DNA of 64,000 bases from Pseudomonadota bacterium. GTDB lineage: Bacteria; Myxococcota_A; Polyangia; Polyangiales; Polyangiaceae. Location of the stretch: contig JAFAER010000053.1 in NCBI GenBank assembly GCA_023423895.1, positions 1 to 64,000 on the forward strand, read 5' to 3'. Below, one piece after another: positions 19,822-28,611 of the stretch (positions are counted from its first letter, which is position 1; each line of letters starts with the position of its first letter). The position numbers and the translations under genes are program-made. A model generated the notes under the pieces. It did not search any database. It was not told where the DNA came from and worked only from the letters and a program-made list of their open reading frames with translations.

Positions 19822-21189
19822 GTGGCAGCCAACGCGGTTCTCCGATCCCTCGAGCGTCGAACGTGGGCGACGTTGAGCCTGCACGCGAGCGTCGCGACGC
19901 TCGCGGCGCTCGCCTCGACGACCACGAGCTGCTCGAGGTTCGACTACCATCTCGGCACGCTCGAGGTCGGCGACGAGAGCCCCGAGCATCCGGAAGAAGC
20001 TGGCGCGCCCGCTGCGCGGATCGAGGATGCCGCGGTCGAAGACGGAACGCCGCCGAAGGTCGTCTGCGAGACGTCGCCGTGCGCAGTCGCATTGACCACG
20101 ACGCTCCGCGCGACCGAGACCGATCGCGGCGAGGGCTATTGCGCGCTGCTCGCCGACGGCACCGTCGCCTGCTGGGGAACGAATTTCGGCGGACAGCTCG
20201 GGCGCGGCGACGTCGGCGGGACGGAGGGGCAGGTCGCGACGCGGGTGACCGGCCTCTCGGCTGTCACCTCGATCGACCACACGTGCGCGGTCGACGGGAC
20301 GGGTGCGGTGTGGTGCTGGGGCACGGGCCCGTTTCTCCAGTTGGACGCGTCGGCCGTCTCCACCGAGGCGAGCCCTGTGCGCGTGCCGCTCCCCGGCGCA
20401 GCGAAGCGCGTTGCGGTCACCCGGACGACCGGCTGCGCGCTGCTCGTGGACGAGCGCGTCGTCTGCTGGGGAGCGAACGAGAGGCTGCAGGTCGCGCGGG
20501 AGGAAACGATCTTGGTCTCGCTCGAGCCTCGCGAGATCGCGCTTCCGCCCGGCGTGAAGGAGCTCGTCGTCGGCGACGCGGCCTTCGCTCTGTACGACGA
20601 CGGCACCGTGCTGAGCTGGGGCAAGAGCCCGTCCGTCGGGCGTGCGACACCGTTCATCCTCGACGGATGGCCGGCCGCGATCGCGATCGACCACGTCGCG
20701 ATGATCGACACCGTCGACGAGGAGGCCTGCGCGGTCGCGGGCGGCGTCGGCTGGTGCTGGGGCGCAGTGGTTCCGCCCGCGTCCGGCGTCCCCGGAGATC
20801 GGTACGCGCGTGCGCTCCCCGCTGCGGTGGCGACGCCTGGAGCGATCGCACGCATCGCGACGAGCAGGACGTGGACCGTCCGCGAGGGCGGTCAGTCGTT
20901 CGTCGAGCCTCGTCGCTGGTGCGCGACGACCGTCGCGGGCGAGGTCCTCTGCTGGGGGCTGAACGGTAGCGGGCAGGCCGGAGACGGCACGAGAGCGTAC
21001 GCACCCGAGCCGGTCGTCGTCGCGGGCCTCCCCGCCCCGGCCGTCGACGTGAAGGTGATGCCGTATTCGACGTGCGCGCTCCTCGCGAGCGGCAAGGTCT
21101 ACTGCTGGGGGAACAACTTCCACGGGCAGCTCGGCGCCGGGCTCTCGAAGGGATCGAGCGAGGCCCCGCGCGAGGTGAAGCTCCCATGA
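19822..21189 (+). CDS. RCC1-repeat lipoprotein (module A, first copy)
   Basis: The GTG at 19822 preceded by GGAG gives 455 residues and a signal sequence ending in TTTSC (lipobox Cys). After an acidic linker, RCC1-type repeats follow: YCALLADGTVACWGTNFGGQ, TCAVDGTGAVWCWG, CALLVDERVVCWGANERLQ, and last CALLASGKVYCWGNNFHGQL. Each has Cys and Trp at fixed positions, and together they form a seven-bladed beta-propeller. Bacterial RCC1 lipoproteins are probably surface binding proteins. It is closely similar to the protein at 25102, including the last 60 residues, which marks a recent duplication. The frame is open further upstream, but that part is antisense-like. Confidence 0.88.
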   Translation: MAANAVLRSLERRTWATLSLHASVATLAALASTTTSCSRFDYHLGTLEVGDESPEHPEEAGAPAARIEDAAVEDGTPPKVVCETSPCAVALTTTLRATETDRGEGYCALLADGTVACWGTNFGGQLGRGDVGGTEGQVATRVTGLSAVTSIDHTCAVDGTGAVWCWGTGPFLQLDASAVSTEASPVRVPLPGAAKRVAVTRTTGCALLVDERVVCWGANERLQVAREETILVSLEPREIALPPGVKELVVGDAAFALYDDGTVLSWGKSPSVGRATPFILDGWPAAIAIDHVAMIDTVDEEACAVAGGVGWCWGAVVPPASGVPGDRYARALPAAVATPGAIARIATSRTWTVREGGQSFVEPRRWCATTVAGEVLCWGLNGSGQAGDGTRAYAPEPVVVAGLPAPAVDVKVMPYSTCALLASGKVYCWGNNFHGQLGAGLSKGSSEAPREVKLP

Positions 21190-21240
21190 GGATGGGCGAT
21201 GAGGGCTCGATTTCGGCGGCTGACGAAACGCAGATGTCGG

Positions 21241-21257
21241 CGCATCGGATCGATGCG
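21241..21257. promoter_or_regulatory. Inverted repeat between the RCC1 gene and the Cys-rich gene of module A
   Basis: CGCATCG-GAT-CGATGCG is a perfect 7-bp stem in the 124-bp gap before the Cys-rich gene, followed 17 nt later by a run of six T (21274-21279). The T run is too far for a standard terminator. A regulatory site or a second promoter for the lipoprotein run is possible. Confidence 0.35.
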
Positions 21258-21313
21258 GCGCTCGCGTGGAAGATTTTTTGATCGACCTGCTTCGCGACGG
21301 GAACACAAGAGCG

Positions 21314-22528
21314 ATGTCCGTAACCAAGTCCCCACGACGCCTGTTACGCGCCGGCGTCCAGCTCGGGCTCCTCGGAGCTCTCGTCGCCGTGGTGGCGTGC
21401 ACCGAGACGCGCACCGACCTCGGTGGAGATCCGGCTTCGCCTCCGGCGTTCATCGAGCCGGACGCGAGTCTCATCCCCGATGCGGGGCTCGAGCTCAGGT
21501 CGTACTGCCCGTCGGATCGATGCCCGCCCGGTCACACCACGTGTCCGAACTCGCAGTTCCTCTGTGACGTGGACCTGCTGACGGATCCGTTCAACTGCGG
21601 AGAGTGCGGCAACGCCTGCCGGTCCTCGGCTACAGGTGGCTACGAACAGTACGCCTGCGTCGACGGCCGCTGCGTGATGACCTGCAACCAGCAGTACGTG
21701 CTCGACTGCGACGGCGTCCCCGACAACGGCTGCGAGACGAACGTGCAAGACGACGACAACTGCGGCCTTTGCGGGAACAAGTGCCCGGCGGACAAGCGCT
21801 GCGTCTACCGGGGGGCCGCGGACGTCGGTTGCGGGTGTCGGGAGGGCTACCTGATGTGTGGGGACCCGCTGGGCCTCATGCCGTGCGTGGACCCGGAGAC
21901 CGACGACGCGCATTGCGGTGGATGCAACAACCCCTGCCCACCCGAAGGCGACGGCAGCGAGACGCCTCCGCCGAACACCTACTTCGGCTGTTTCGATAGC
22001 CAGTGCGGCACGCTCAAGTGCAAGGGCGCTACTGCCGACTGCGACGCCGTCCGCGAGAACGGATGTGAGGTTAGCCTTCTCGATGACGACAACTGCGGCA
22101 CGTGCGGAAACAAGTGCGCGGACGGGCAGCGGTGCGCCCTGAACCCGTACGTTCCAGAGTGCATGTGCCCCGAGGGGCTGACGTTCTGTGGTTCCTGCAA
22201 CGGAGGCGTGTGCTCGGGCAGCTGCGTCGACCTGGTCAACGATGACAGGAACTGCGGGGCGTGCGGGGCGGGATGTGAGCTCAACGTTCCGCAGGCGCTC
22301 GAGACCTGCGTCTACGGCAGGTGCGAGAGGACGTGCGAGAACGGCTGGGGCGACTGCAACGGCAACCGCAGTGACGGGTGCGAGACCCACGTGGCCGCCG
22401 ATCCGAAGAACTGCGGCGGCTGTGGCATCGTCTGCGACGGCATCGCAGGACAGGCGTGCGTCGACGGTCAGTGCATGGTCGAGCCGTGCGACGTGATCCA
22501 GGACGCAGGCACAGGAGGCGCGCGATGA
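21314..22528 (+). CDS. Stig1-like Cys-rich lipoprotein (module A)
   Basis: The ATG at 21314 gives 404 residues with a signal sequence ending in AVVAC; the frame also opens at 21266, which would only lengthen the N-terminus. The mature part carries repeated NCGxCGNxC motifs (FNCGECGNACRSS, DNCGLCGNKCPADKRC, DNCGTCGNKCADGQRC, RNCGACGAGC, KNCGGCGIVC), alternating with DCDGVPDNGCE-type segments. This pattern resembles Stig1-type and related extracellular Cys-rich repeats, stabilised by disulfides in the envelope. Orthologous copies occupy the same module position at 45986 and 59795. It overlaps the next gene by ATGA after AGGAGG. Confidence 0.87.
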   Translation: MSVTKSPRRLLRAGVQLGLLGALVAVVACTETRTDLGGDPASPPAFIEPDASLIPDAGLELRSYCPSDRCPPGHTTCPNSQFLCDVDLLTDPFNCGECGNACRSSATGGYEQYACVDGRCVMTCNQQYVLDCDGVPDNGCETNVQDDDNCGLCGNKCPADKRCVYRGAADVGCGCREGYLMCGDPLGLMPCVDPETDDAHCGGCNNPCPPEGDGSETPPPNTYFGCFDSQCGTLKCKGATADCDAVRENGCEVSLLDDDNCGTCGNKCADGQRCALNPYVPECMCPEGLTFCGSCNGGVCSGSCVDLVNDDRNCGACGAGCELNVPQALETCVYGRCERTCENGWGDCNGNRSDGCETHVAADPKNCGGCGIVCDGIAGQACVDGQCMVEPCDVIQDAGTGGAR

Positions 22529-23751
22529 AGAATCGTTGGCTCCTCTCTGCTCTGAGCGCGGCCATTTGCATCCAGGTCGCCGCGACGCTCGCGGCATGCG
22601 CCACCGACGCCGGAACGGGTGACGCTCCATCGGACGACCGGGACACGCCGGTGCCAACGCCCGTGACCGACGGTGGCCTCGATGCCTCCGACAGTGAAGC
22701 CCCGGTCTGCGTCGAGGACTGCGAGTTCTATCCGGACGAATGCACCGAGGATGCGCTCTGCATGTCGTCTCTGTTCGACCCGGACCCGTCGATCGGTCTC
22801 GACCTCCGGACAGGGATCCAGGCGCTCGCCGGACGGTCGCCGAACGACGTGTGGGTCGCCGGCGCGGCGGGAACCGTCGCGCGCTTCGACGGCACCTCGT
22901 GGAAGCGCTTGGTGACCGACACCGAGAACTCGTTCTACGGGCTCTGGTTGCTCGATGGCGCGGAGGTCGCTTTCGATGATCCGACACGGCTCTACACACG
23001 CGGCCTCGACGCCGGCGCCGACGCTGGCAGCTCCGCCGATGGCTGGTCGCAGTTTGCGGCGGTGACGGTTCCCACGGGCATCGGGCAGTGGCGCAACATG
23101 CGCGTCTTGACGACGTGGGCTGCCCCCGGCTCGCAGACGCTCTTCGTCGGCGCGAGGGCAAGCAACCCGAACGGCTCCGCCGGGGGCGGGCTCTGGCGCC
23201 TCCGCTACGCCCCCGGGGACAATAGGTTCGCGTTCGACTCGGTGACGCACAACAAGTGCTCGGACCTCCCGTGCATGGAGGTCTACGGGCTTCATGGGCT
23301 CTCCTCCAACGAGGTCTGGGCGGTCGGCCCCCGCGGCGCTGCGTTCCGGGTGACCGACGCCGACTCCGACACGCCGGCGCTGACAGGCTTCAACACGCTG
23401 ACGATGTACTCGCTCCACGGCGTGTGGGCGGCGGCTCCGAGCGACGTCTGGGCCGTGGGCTCGACGGGGACCGTCCGCCGCTACCGCGGCGACGAGCGGT
23501 TCTGGGAGGTCTACGAAGATCTCCCCACGAAGCAGCATCTCTACGCAGTCGCCGGCTCGTCGCCGAGCGACATCTGGGTCGCCGGCGACGAGGGCACGGT
23601 CTTCCACTATGACGGCACGGCCTGGACGCGCATGAAGGTGGCCGGTCTCGGCGGCAGGCGCCCGCGGCTCGACCGGATCTGGATCCCCTCACCGGGGAAG
23701 GTCTGGATCGCTGGACAGGGCGCGCTCGTCTCCCTCGGAGGGAAACCATGA
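22525..23751 (+). CDS. Beta-propeller lipoprotein 1 (module A)
   Basis: The ATG at 22525 has AGGAGG seven bases before it and gives 408 residues with lipobox LAAC (signal from 1 to about 23). The body has repeated blades with a [SP]NDVW[AV][AV]G..GTV...DG..W signature: SPNDVWVAGAAGTVARFDG, SSNEVWAVGPRGAAFRV, APSDVWAVGSTGTVRRY and SPSDIWVAGDEGTVFHYDG. Such BNR/YCF48-like repeats form propellers that bind partners. Equivalent genes are at 47164 and 60937. Outer-membrane or surface location is inferred from the lipobox. Confidence 0.85.
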   Translation: MKNRWLLSALSAAICIQVAATLAACATDAGTGDAPSDDRDTPVPTPVTDGGLDASDSEAPVCVEDCEFYPDECTEDALCMSSLFDPDPSIGLDLRTGIQALAGRSPNDVWVAGAAGTVARFDGTSWKRLVTDTENSFYGLWLLDGAEVAFDDPTRLYTRGLDAGADAGSSADGWSQFAAVTVPTGIGQWRNMRVLTTWAAPGSQTLFVGARASNPNGSAGGGLWRLRYAPGDNRFAFDSVTHNKCSDLPCMEVYGLHGLSSNEVWAVGPRGAAFRVTDADSDTPALTGFNTLTMYSLHGVWAAAPSDVWAVGSTGTVRRYRGDERFWEVYEDLPTKQHLYAVAGSSPSDIWVAGDEGTVFHYDGTAWTRMKVAGLGGRRPRLDRIWIPSPGKVWIAGQGALVSLGGKP

Positions 23752-25127
23752 GAGCTTGGATCGTCCTCGCGACAACAGCTGCGCCGCTGGCGATCATCGC
23801 CGCGTGCGCGAGCACGGAAGAGGCGCCGGCACCGTCGCCGGACACGCCTCCGGCGACCATCCCCGATGCCGGGGCGCCCGACGTCGACATCTGGGACGTC
23901 GACGTGCCGGATACACGTCTGCCCGACTGCAGCAGCGCAGGCTGGTGCATCACGTCCTTCCCCGACGAGGATCTCGACTTTCGCGATCTCTGGCCCTTCG
24001 AGGACGTCGCGTTCGCGATCGCCCAGAGCCGCACGGAAGGCGTGAAGTTCCTCGAGTGGAAGAAGTCCACCAACACCTGGGAGTACATCGACGACCTGAG
24101 CCAGAATGGCGCTGGGTCGGGCACCTTTGCCGGCGGCGTCTACGCTCCGAACGCGGACGAGGTGTACTTCGCGGTCGGGAGCTCGTTCATCTTCCACGGC
24201 AAGCGTCCTGCTCCGCCGGAGACGAAGTGGACCTGGACGCGCGCCGAGCTCCCGGACAACGTCGTCGGGCATCCGACGACGCACGATCACGGAATGCCCT
24301 ACTACGGCGTCATGCGCGCGCCGACCGAGGCGATCGGGGTCTGGGGCGCCGGGGCGGCGGACGTCTACGCCCACTACAGCAACACGATCTTCAGGCGCGA
24401 TCCGGCAGACGGCACTTGGTCGGCCGTGTACACGGTCGACCTCGATCCCGCTGACGAACACGTCTTCTTCCTCAGCGCATCCGGGACCGGGCCGGACGAC
24501 ATCTGGTTCGTCGGAGCTCGCGACCGATCCGACACGACGAACACGAGGCGCTATCTCACTTGTCCGCTCGTCGTGCGTAAGACGGCGGACGGCTGGGAGC
24601 GCGTTGCCGACGGCGTCGTCGGCAACACCACCGCTGCGGCATGCGGGGTGCGGGCGGGCACGCCGCGCCTCGGCAATCAGTACGGCGGGTGGATCACCGA
24701 CATCCAGCCCGTGAGCGCGACCGAGTACCTGGCGCTCCACAACGGACGGACCGGCAACACTGCGGAGGTGGTCAACCTCACGCGCATCCGCGTTTCGTCG
24801 GACAGCGTTCCCTCGGACGACGGTGGCCTCTCGTCGGACGGCATCTCGTTCGAGCAGTCGGTCCTCCGGGTCAAGATCGCCAACGGCAACGCGCCTCCCA
24901 ACGGGCCTCCGAAAATCATGACGTCGCTCTGGAGAGGCGACGGCGAGACCTGGTTCACCGCGTGGGGGCTCGTCGCCCGCCGAACGGACGACGACACGCT
25001 CACGGTCTCCACGCTCTCACGTGATGGCGCCCCGGTCCGAGTGCCGTTGCACAAAATTCGCGGAACCTCGAACAAGAACCTCTGGGCGGTTGGAGCTCGC
25101 CATGCGTATCACAAGACGACTCCTTAG
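23748..25127 (+). CDS. Beta-propeller-like lipoprotein 2 (module A)
   Basis: The protein has 459 residues with signal and lipobox ending IIAAC and an Asp/Pro/Ala-rich linker. A SSAGWCITSFPD segment corresponds to DGWCYTRLP in the module B protein at 48345. Blade motifs are weaker than in its neighbour: GVWGAGAADVYAHYSNTIFR, GPDDIWFVGARDRSD, KNLWAVGARHAYHKTTP. It has more loop insertions than other propellers in the window. Its start overlaps the preceding stop (ATGA) and its end runs 26 bp into the following RCC1 gene. The function is unknown; its constant place after propeller 1 suggests that the two work together. Confidence 0.78.
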   Translation: MRAWIVLATTAAPLAIIAACASTEEAPAPSPDTPPATIPDAGAPDVDIWDVDVPDTRLPDCSSAGWCITSFPDEDLDFRDLWPFEDVAFAIAQSRTEGVKFLEWKKSTNTWEYIDDLSQNGAGSGTFAGGVYAPNADEVYFAVGSSFIFHGKRPAPPETKWTWTRAELPDNVVGHPTTHDHGMPYYGVMRAPTEAIGVWGAGAADVYAHYSNTIFRRDPADGTWSAVYTVDLDPADEHVFFLSASGTGPDDIWFVGARDRSDTTNTRRYLTCPLVVRKTADGWERVADGVVGNTTAAACGVRAGTPRLGNQYGGWITDIQPVSATEYLALHNGRTGNTAEVVNLTRIRVSSDSVPSDDGGLSSDGISFEQSVLRVKIANGNAPPNGPPKIMTSLWRGDGETWFTAWGLVARRTDDDTLTVSTLSRDGAPVRVPLHKIRGTSNKNLWAVGARHAYHKTTP

Positions 25128-26472
25128 CTCTCGCGCGCAAGCTGTTCTGGTCGTGCTCGCGGGGCTCTCGACGCTCGCCGCGATGACGGCGAGCTGCTCG
25201 AGCACCAGCGACGCCGATCACGAGCCGGTGAACGCCGGGGATGAGGCCGGGGCAGACGTTTCGGTCGATGGTTCACCCGCCGGAGATGCGGGCGACGGCG
25301 GAATCAAAGACGCTGCCCTCGTCGACGCCACGCCGGTGCCGATCGAGTGCGAGGCGCCGCCGTGCGCGGTCGCCCTCACCACGACCTTGCCGAGCTCCGC
25401 CACGTCGCGCGAGGAGGGCTATTGCGCTCTCCTCAGCGACGGCACCGTCGCGTGCTGGGGCGCGAACAACGCTGGGCAGCTCGGAGACTCCACGATCACG
25501 GCGGTCGACAGCCCGGTCCCCGTGCGTGTACCCGGTTTGGCTGCGGTCAAGTCGCTCGATCGTACGTGCGCCGTCGACGCTGACGGGGCCGTCTGGTGCT
25601 GGGGACGTGGCCCGTTCCTCCAGAGCGACGCATCGGCGGAGACGGTGCAGACGAGCCCCGTACGCGTGCCGCTCCTCGGCCCGGCGAGCAAGGTCGCCGT
25701 CACCCCGACTCTCGGGTGTGCCGTGCTTCGCGACGAGAGCGTCGTCTGCTGGGGATCGAACGTGTGGCGTCAGCTGGGCGAGGACCTCCCCAGCTCCGAC
25801 AATGTGCCGCCGCGATCGATCCCGGGCACCGCCGGCGCGAAGGACATCGCCGTCGGGGAGGCGACCTTCGCGCTCTACGAGGATCGGACGCTCCTGAGCT
25901 GGGGCCGCTCGCCTGGTGTGGGGCGCCCCACGCCTCTGAACTTCGACGGGTGGGCGACGCCGGTCGCGCTCGAGCGCGTCACGATGATCTCCGCGGTCGG
26001 CCAGGAGGCGTGCGCCGTCGCGAACGGCGTCGGCTGGTGCTGGGGCGGGCCGGACGTCATCACGACGGGCTTCAAAGGTGACACTTACGCCCGTGCGATC
26101 CCGAGCGCCGTCGACACACCGGAACCGATCACGCGCATCGCCACCACGCAATCCTGGACCATCTCCGAGAACTACACGACCTACCTGGAGAAGCGGCGCT
26201 GGTGTGCGACGTCGGTCTCGGGAGAGGTCTACTGCTGGGGTCTGAACAACGCCGGTCAGGCCGGCGACGGAACGAAAGATTTTGCGCTCGGGACGGTCCG
26301 CGTGAAGGGGCTCCCAGCGCCGGCAGCCGAGGTGAAGGTGATGCCCTATTCGACGTGCGCGATCTTGACGAACGGCAAAGTGTACTGCTGGGGAAACAAC
26401 GCGGACGGCCAGCTCGGCGCCGGACTGCCCAAAGGCTCGGTCGTCGAGCCGACGGAAGTGAGGCTCCCGTGA
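25102..26472 (+). CDS. RCC1-repeat lipoprotein (module A, second copy)
   Basis: The ATG at 25102 follows TGGAG and gives 456 residues with a lipobox ending MTASC. Upstream in-frame codons lie inside the previous gene. RCC1 blades include YCALLSDGTVACWGANNAGQ, TCAVDADGAVWCWG, ACAVANGVGWCWG and CAILTNGKVYCWGNNADGQL. It is closely similar along its whole length to the protein at 19822 (both share CAVALTTTL, VKVMPYSTCA and the same C-terminal pattern). Modules B and C each have one RCC1 gene, in this position. It overlaps the next gene by GTGA. Confidence 0.88.
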   Translation: MRITRRLLSSRAQAVLVVLAGLSTLAAMTASCSSTSDADHEPVNAGDEAGADVSVDGSPAGDAGDGGIKDAALVDATPVPIECEAPPCAVALTTTLPSSATSREEGYCALLSDGTVACWGANNAGQLGDSTITAVDSPVPVRVPGLAAVKSLDRTCAVDADGAVWCWGRGPFLQSDASAETVQTSPVRVPLLGPASKVAVTPTLGCAVLRDESVVCWGSNVWRQLGEDLPSSDNVPPRSIPGTAGAKDIAVGEATFALYEDRTLLSWGRSPGVGRPTPLNFDGWATPVALERVTMISAVGQEACAVANGVGWCWGGPDVITTGFKGDTYARAIPSAVDTPEPITRIATTQSWTISENYTTYLEKRRWCATSVSGEVYCWGLNNAGQAGDGTKDFALGTVRVKGLPAPAAEVKVMPYSTCAILTNGKVYCWGNNADGQLGAGLPKGSVVEPTEVRLP

Positions 26473-28250
26473 ACCGCGCGGGCTATTCGTTCGGTGCCAT
26501 CGGCGTGCTGCTCGGGCTCGGCCTCGTCGCGTCCGCGACGGGGGCTTGTGGCGACGACCGCGGCGGATTCGAGGAAGCGGCGGGCGGCTTCGACGTCGTC
26601 GCCGACGCCGGCGCCGACGCCGAGATCTGCCTCTCCCAGTGCTCGCTCGACGGGCGCTCGGTCGTGAATTCGTGCACCGGTGAGGTGTACGAGACATGCG
26701 CCGACGACAAGGCGTGCGGTGGAGCGAAATGCCTGGAGCCTTGCGAGGCCGCCGCCGAGGACCGAAGCTCGGACGGCTGCGAGTTCTACTTCGCCGCCCC
26801 GCGCTTTCAGTATTGGCCGATGCAATCGTGTCACGCGGTGTTCGTCGTCAACAGCTCGAACCAGCCGGCGACGCTGGGGCTCGAGTTTCGCGGCCGAACG
26901 CTCGCTCTCTCCCGTTCGGTCTACCGGGCGGCGCCGAACAGCACCGCTCTCGAGCCGCTCGATGGCCCGATCGCACCCGGCGAGAGCGCCATCGTCTTCG
27001 TGTCCGACCGGGATCAGAAGAAGTCGCGCACGGTACAGGAGAAAGCCGACTACATCGCCTGCCCGAAGGCGATCACGGCCGCCATCGAAGAGGACTTCGG
27101 CACCTTCGGATCCGGGATCGGCGAGGCATTCCACCTGACGAGCAACGTCCCCGTCGGGCTCACCTCGATGTTCCCGTACGGCGGAGCGGCGAGCTATACC
27201 CCGTCGGCGACGCTCATCCTCCCCGTGACTGCGTGGGCGAACGAACACCTCATCGTCAACGGCTGGGAGGGGACCTACGGCGACCCGACGGCGCAGATCT
27301 ACGCCGCGGAGGACGACACCGAAATAACGATCATCGGCAAGAAGGCCATCCGCAACGCCAACGGCTTCAAGGGATCCGCCGCCGGGATGCCGACGACGAT
27401 CAAGCTCGCGAAGGGCGAGTTCGCTCAGCTCGTCCAGCGCGAAGAGCTCACCGGCAGCGTGGTCACCTCGAACAAGCCAACCATCACCCTCGGCGGGAAC
27501 ACCTGCGCGTTCGTCCCGAAGGGCCAGGGCGCGTGCGACACGCTGGCCCAGGTGATCCCCGCGTACGAGCAGTGGGGCTCGGAGTACGTCGGCATCTCGT
27601 ATCGACCGCGCACACCGGACGGCGACGAGCTCGTCTGGTACCGAATGGTGGGAGGGCGCGACGGAACGGAGCTCGACTACGATCCGGTGAAGCCCGCCGG
27701 AGCGCCCCTCACCCTGAACGCCGGTGAGCTCGTACTCTTCCGGGCGCGTGCGAGGGAGCCGTTCGTCGTCCGCTCGCGCGACGCCAATCATCCGTTCTAC
27801 CTCGGGGTGCACATGTCCGGCGGCAGCGGCCAGGGCCTCGGCGCGATGGGAGACCCCGACTTCGTCAACATCGTGCCGGCGGGCCAGTACAGGAGCGCGT
27901 CCAGCTTCTACGCCGACTCGACTTACCGCGAGACCTCGCTCGTCATCGTCCGGAAGAGCGTCCGCGGCGAGTTCAAGCCCGTGTGGCTCGAGTGCGCCGG
28001 TGAGCTGGACGGCTTCATCCCCATCGGCGAGCGCGGCGACTACGAGTACCGGCGCGTCGACCTCTCGCGCGGGTTCGAGCCGGGCGAGAAGTTCGGCGAC
28101 AAGGAATGCACCACCGGCCTCCAGCGGATGCGAAGCGAGGGACCCTTCACCGCGACGATCTGGGGTTGGGACATCGCGGCGAGCTACGGCTACACGGCCG
28201 GCATGGCGATCCGGAAGCTCGTCGACGCGCCGCTCGAGGGCGTGAACTGA
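26469..28250 (+). CDS. IgGFc-binding-type lipoprotein (module A)
   Basis: The GTG at 26469 overlaps the previous TGA and gives 593 residues with a lipobox ending in TGAC. A Cys-rich segment (ICLSQCSLDGRSVVNSCTG) precedes the long beta domain. Motifs such as LTSMFPYGGAASYTPSATLI, PTITLGGNTCAF and ACDTLAQVIPAYEQWGSEYV match the IgGFc-binding N-terminal family also found in mucus-type proteins. The family is associated with protein or glycan binding outside the cell; the ligand here is unknown. The paralogue at 50842 has the same layout. It closes the module A lipoprotein run. Confidence 0.87.
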   Translation: MNRAGYSFGAIGVLLGLGLVASATGACGDDRGGFEEAAGGFDVVADAGADAEICLSQCSLDGRSVVNSCTGEVYETCADDKACGGAKCLEPCEAAAEDRSSDGCEFYFAAPRFQYWPMQSCHAVFVVNSSNQPATLGLEFRGRTLALSRSVYRAAPNSTALEPLDGPIAPGESAIVFVSDRDQKKSRTVQEKADYIACPKAITAAIEEDFGTFGSGIGEAFHLTSNVPVGLTSMFPYGGAASYTPSATLILPVTAWANEHLIVNGWEGTYGDPTAQIYAAEDDTEITIIGKKAIRNANGFKGSAAGMPTTIKLAKGEFAQLVQREELTGSVVTSNKPTITLGGNTCAFVPKGQGACDTLAQVIPAYEQWGSEYVGISYRPRTPDGDELVWYRMVGGRDGTELDYDPVKPAGAPLTLNAGELVLFRARAREPFVVRSRDANHPFYLGVHMSGGSGQGLGAMGDPDFVNIVPAGQYRSASSFYADSTYRETSLVIVRKSVRGEFKPVWLECAGELDGFIPIGERGDYEYRRVDLSRGFEPGEKFGDKECTTGLQRMRSEGPFTATIWGWDIAASYGYTAGMAIRKLVDAPLEGVN

Positions 28251-28271
28251 CGACGCGTTCTCTCGTACGCG

Positions 28272-28312
28272 CTGCTCGAGCGTGTGCCGACGCATAGGCG
28301 ACGCTCGAGCAG
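28272..28312. terminator. 12-bp perfect inverted repeat after module A
   Basis: CTGCTCGAGCGT (28272-28283) and ACGCTCGAGCAG (28301-28312) are perfect reverse complements with a 17-nt loop, 22 bp after the last stop of module A. There is no T run, so it may be a factor-dependent terminator or a 3' stabilising hairpin. The remainder of the 361-bp gap up to 28611 shows nothing else that I recognise. Confidence 0.5.
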
Positions 28313-28611
28313 GAGTGCGGCTCGACGAATATCGAGACATACGAGCGCGCGTGTAATCCGGAGGGCGCGAGGGCGGGATCACGGCTCAGTGCGATGGCAC
28401 CCGCTCGGACGCGGACGCAGACGGCGGCGGCTGATGCGCTCGCGCTAGCTCGACCGAGGCGGCGAGCCGCCGCTTCCGTTGTTGTGTTTCGCCACAGCGA
28501 CCAGAAACGTTTGACGCTGCTCGTCACGGGTGCCAGCTTCCAGCGGCCGTGGTCGTCCCGCTACCGGTTCGAGCGAACGACGGCGCCGCCCAGCCGCCCC
28601 CGCGCCGCACG

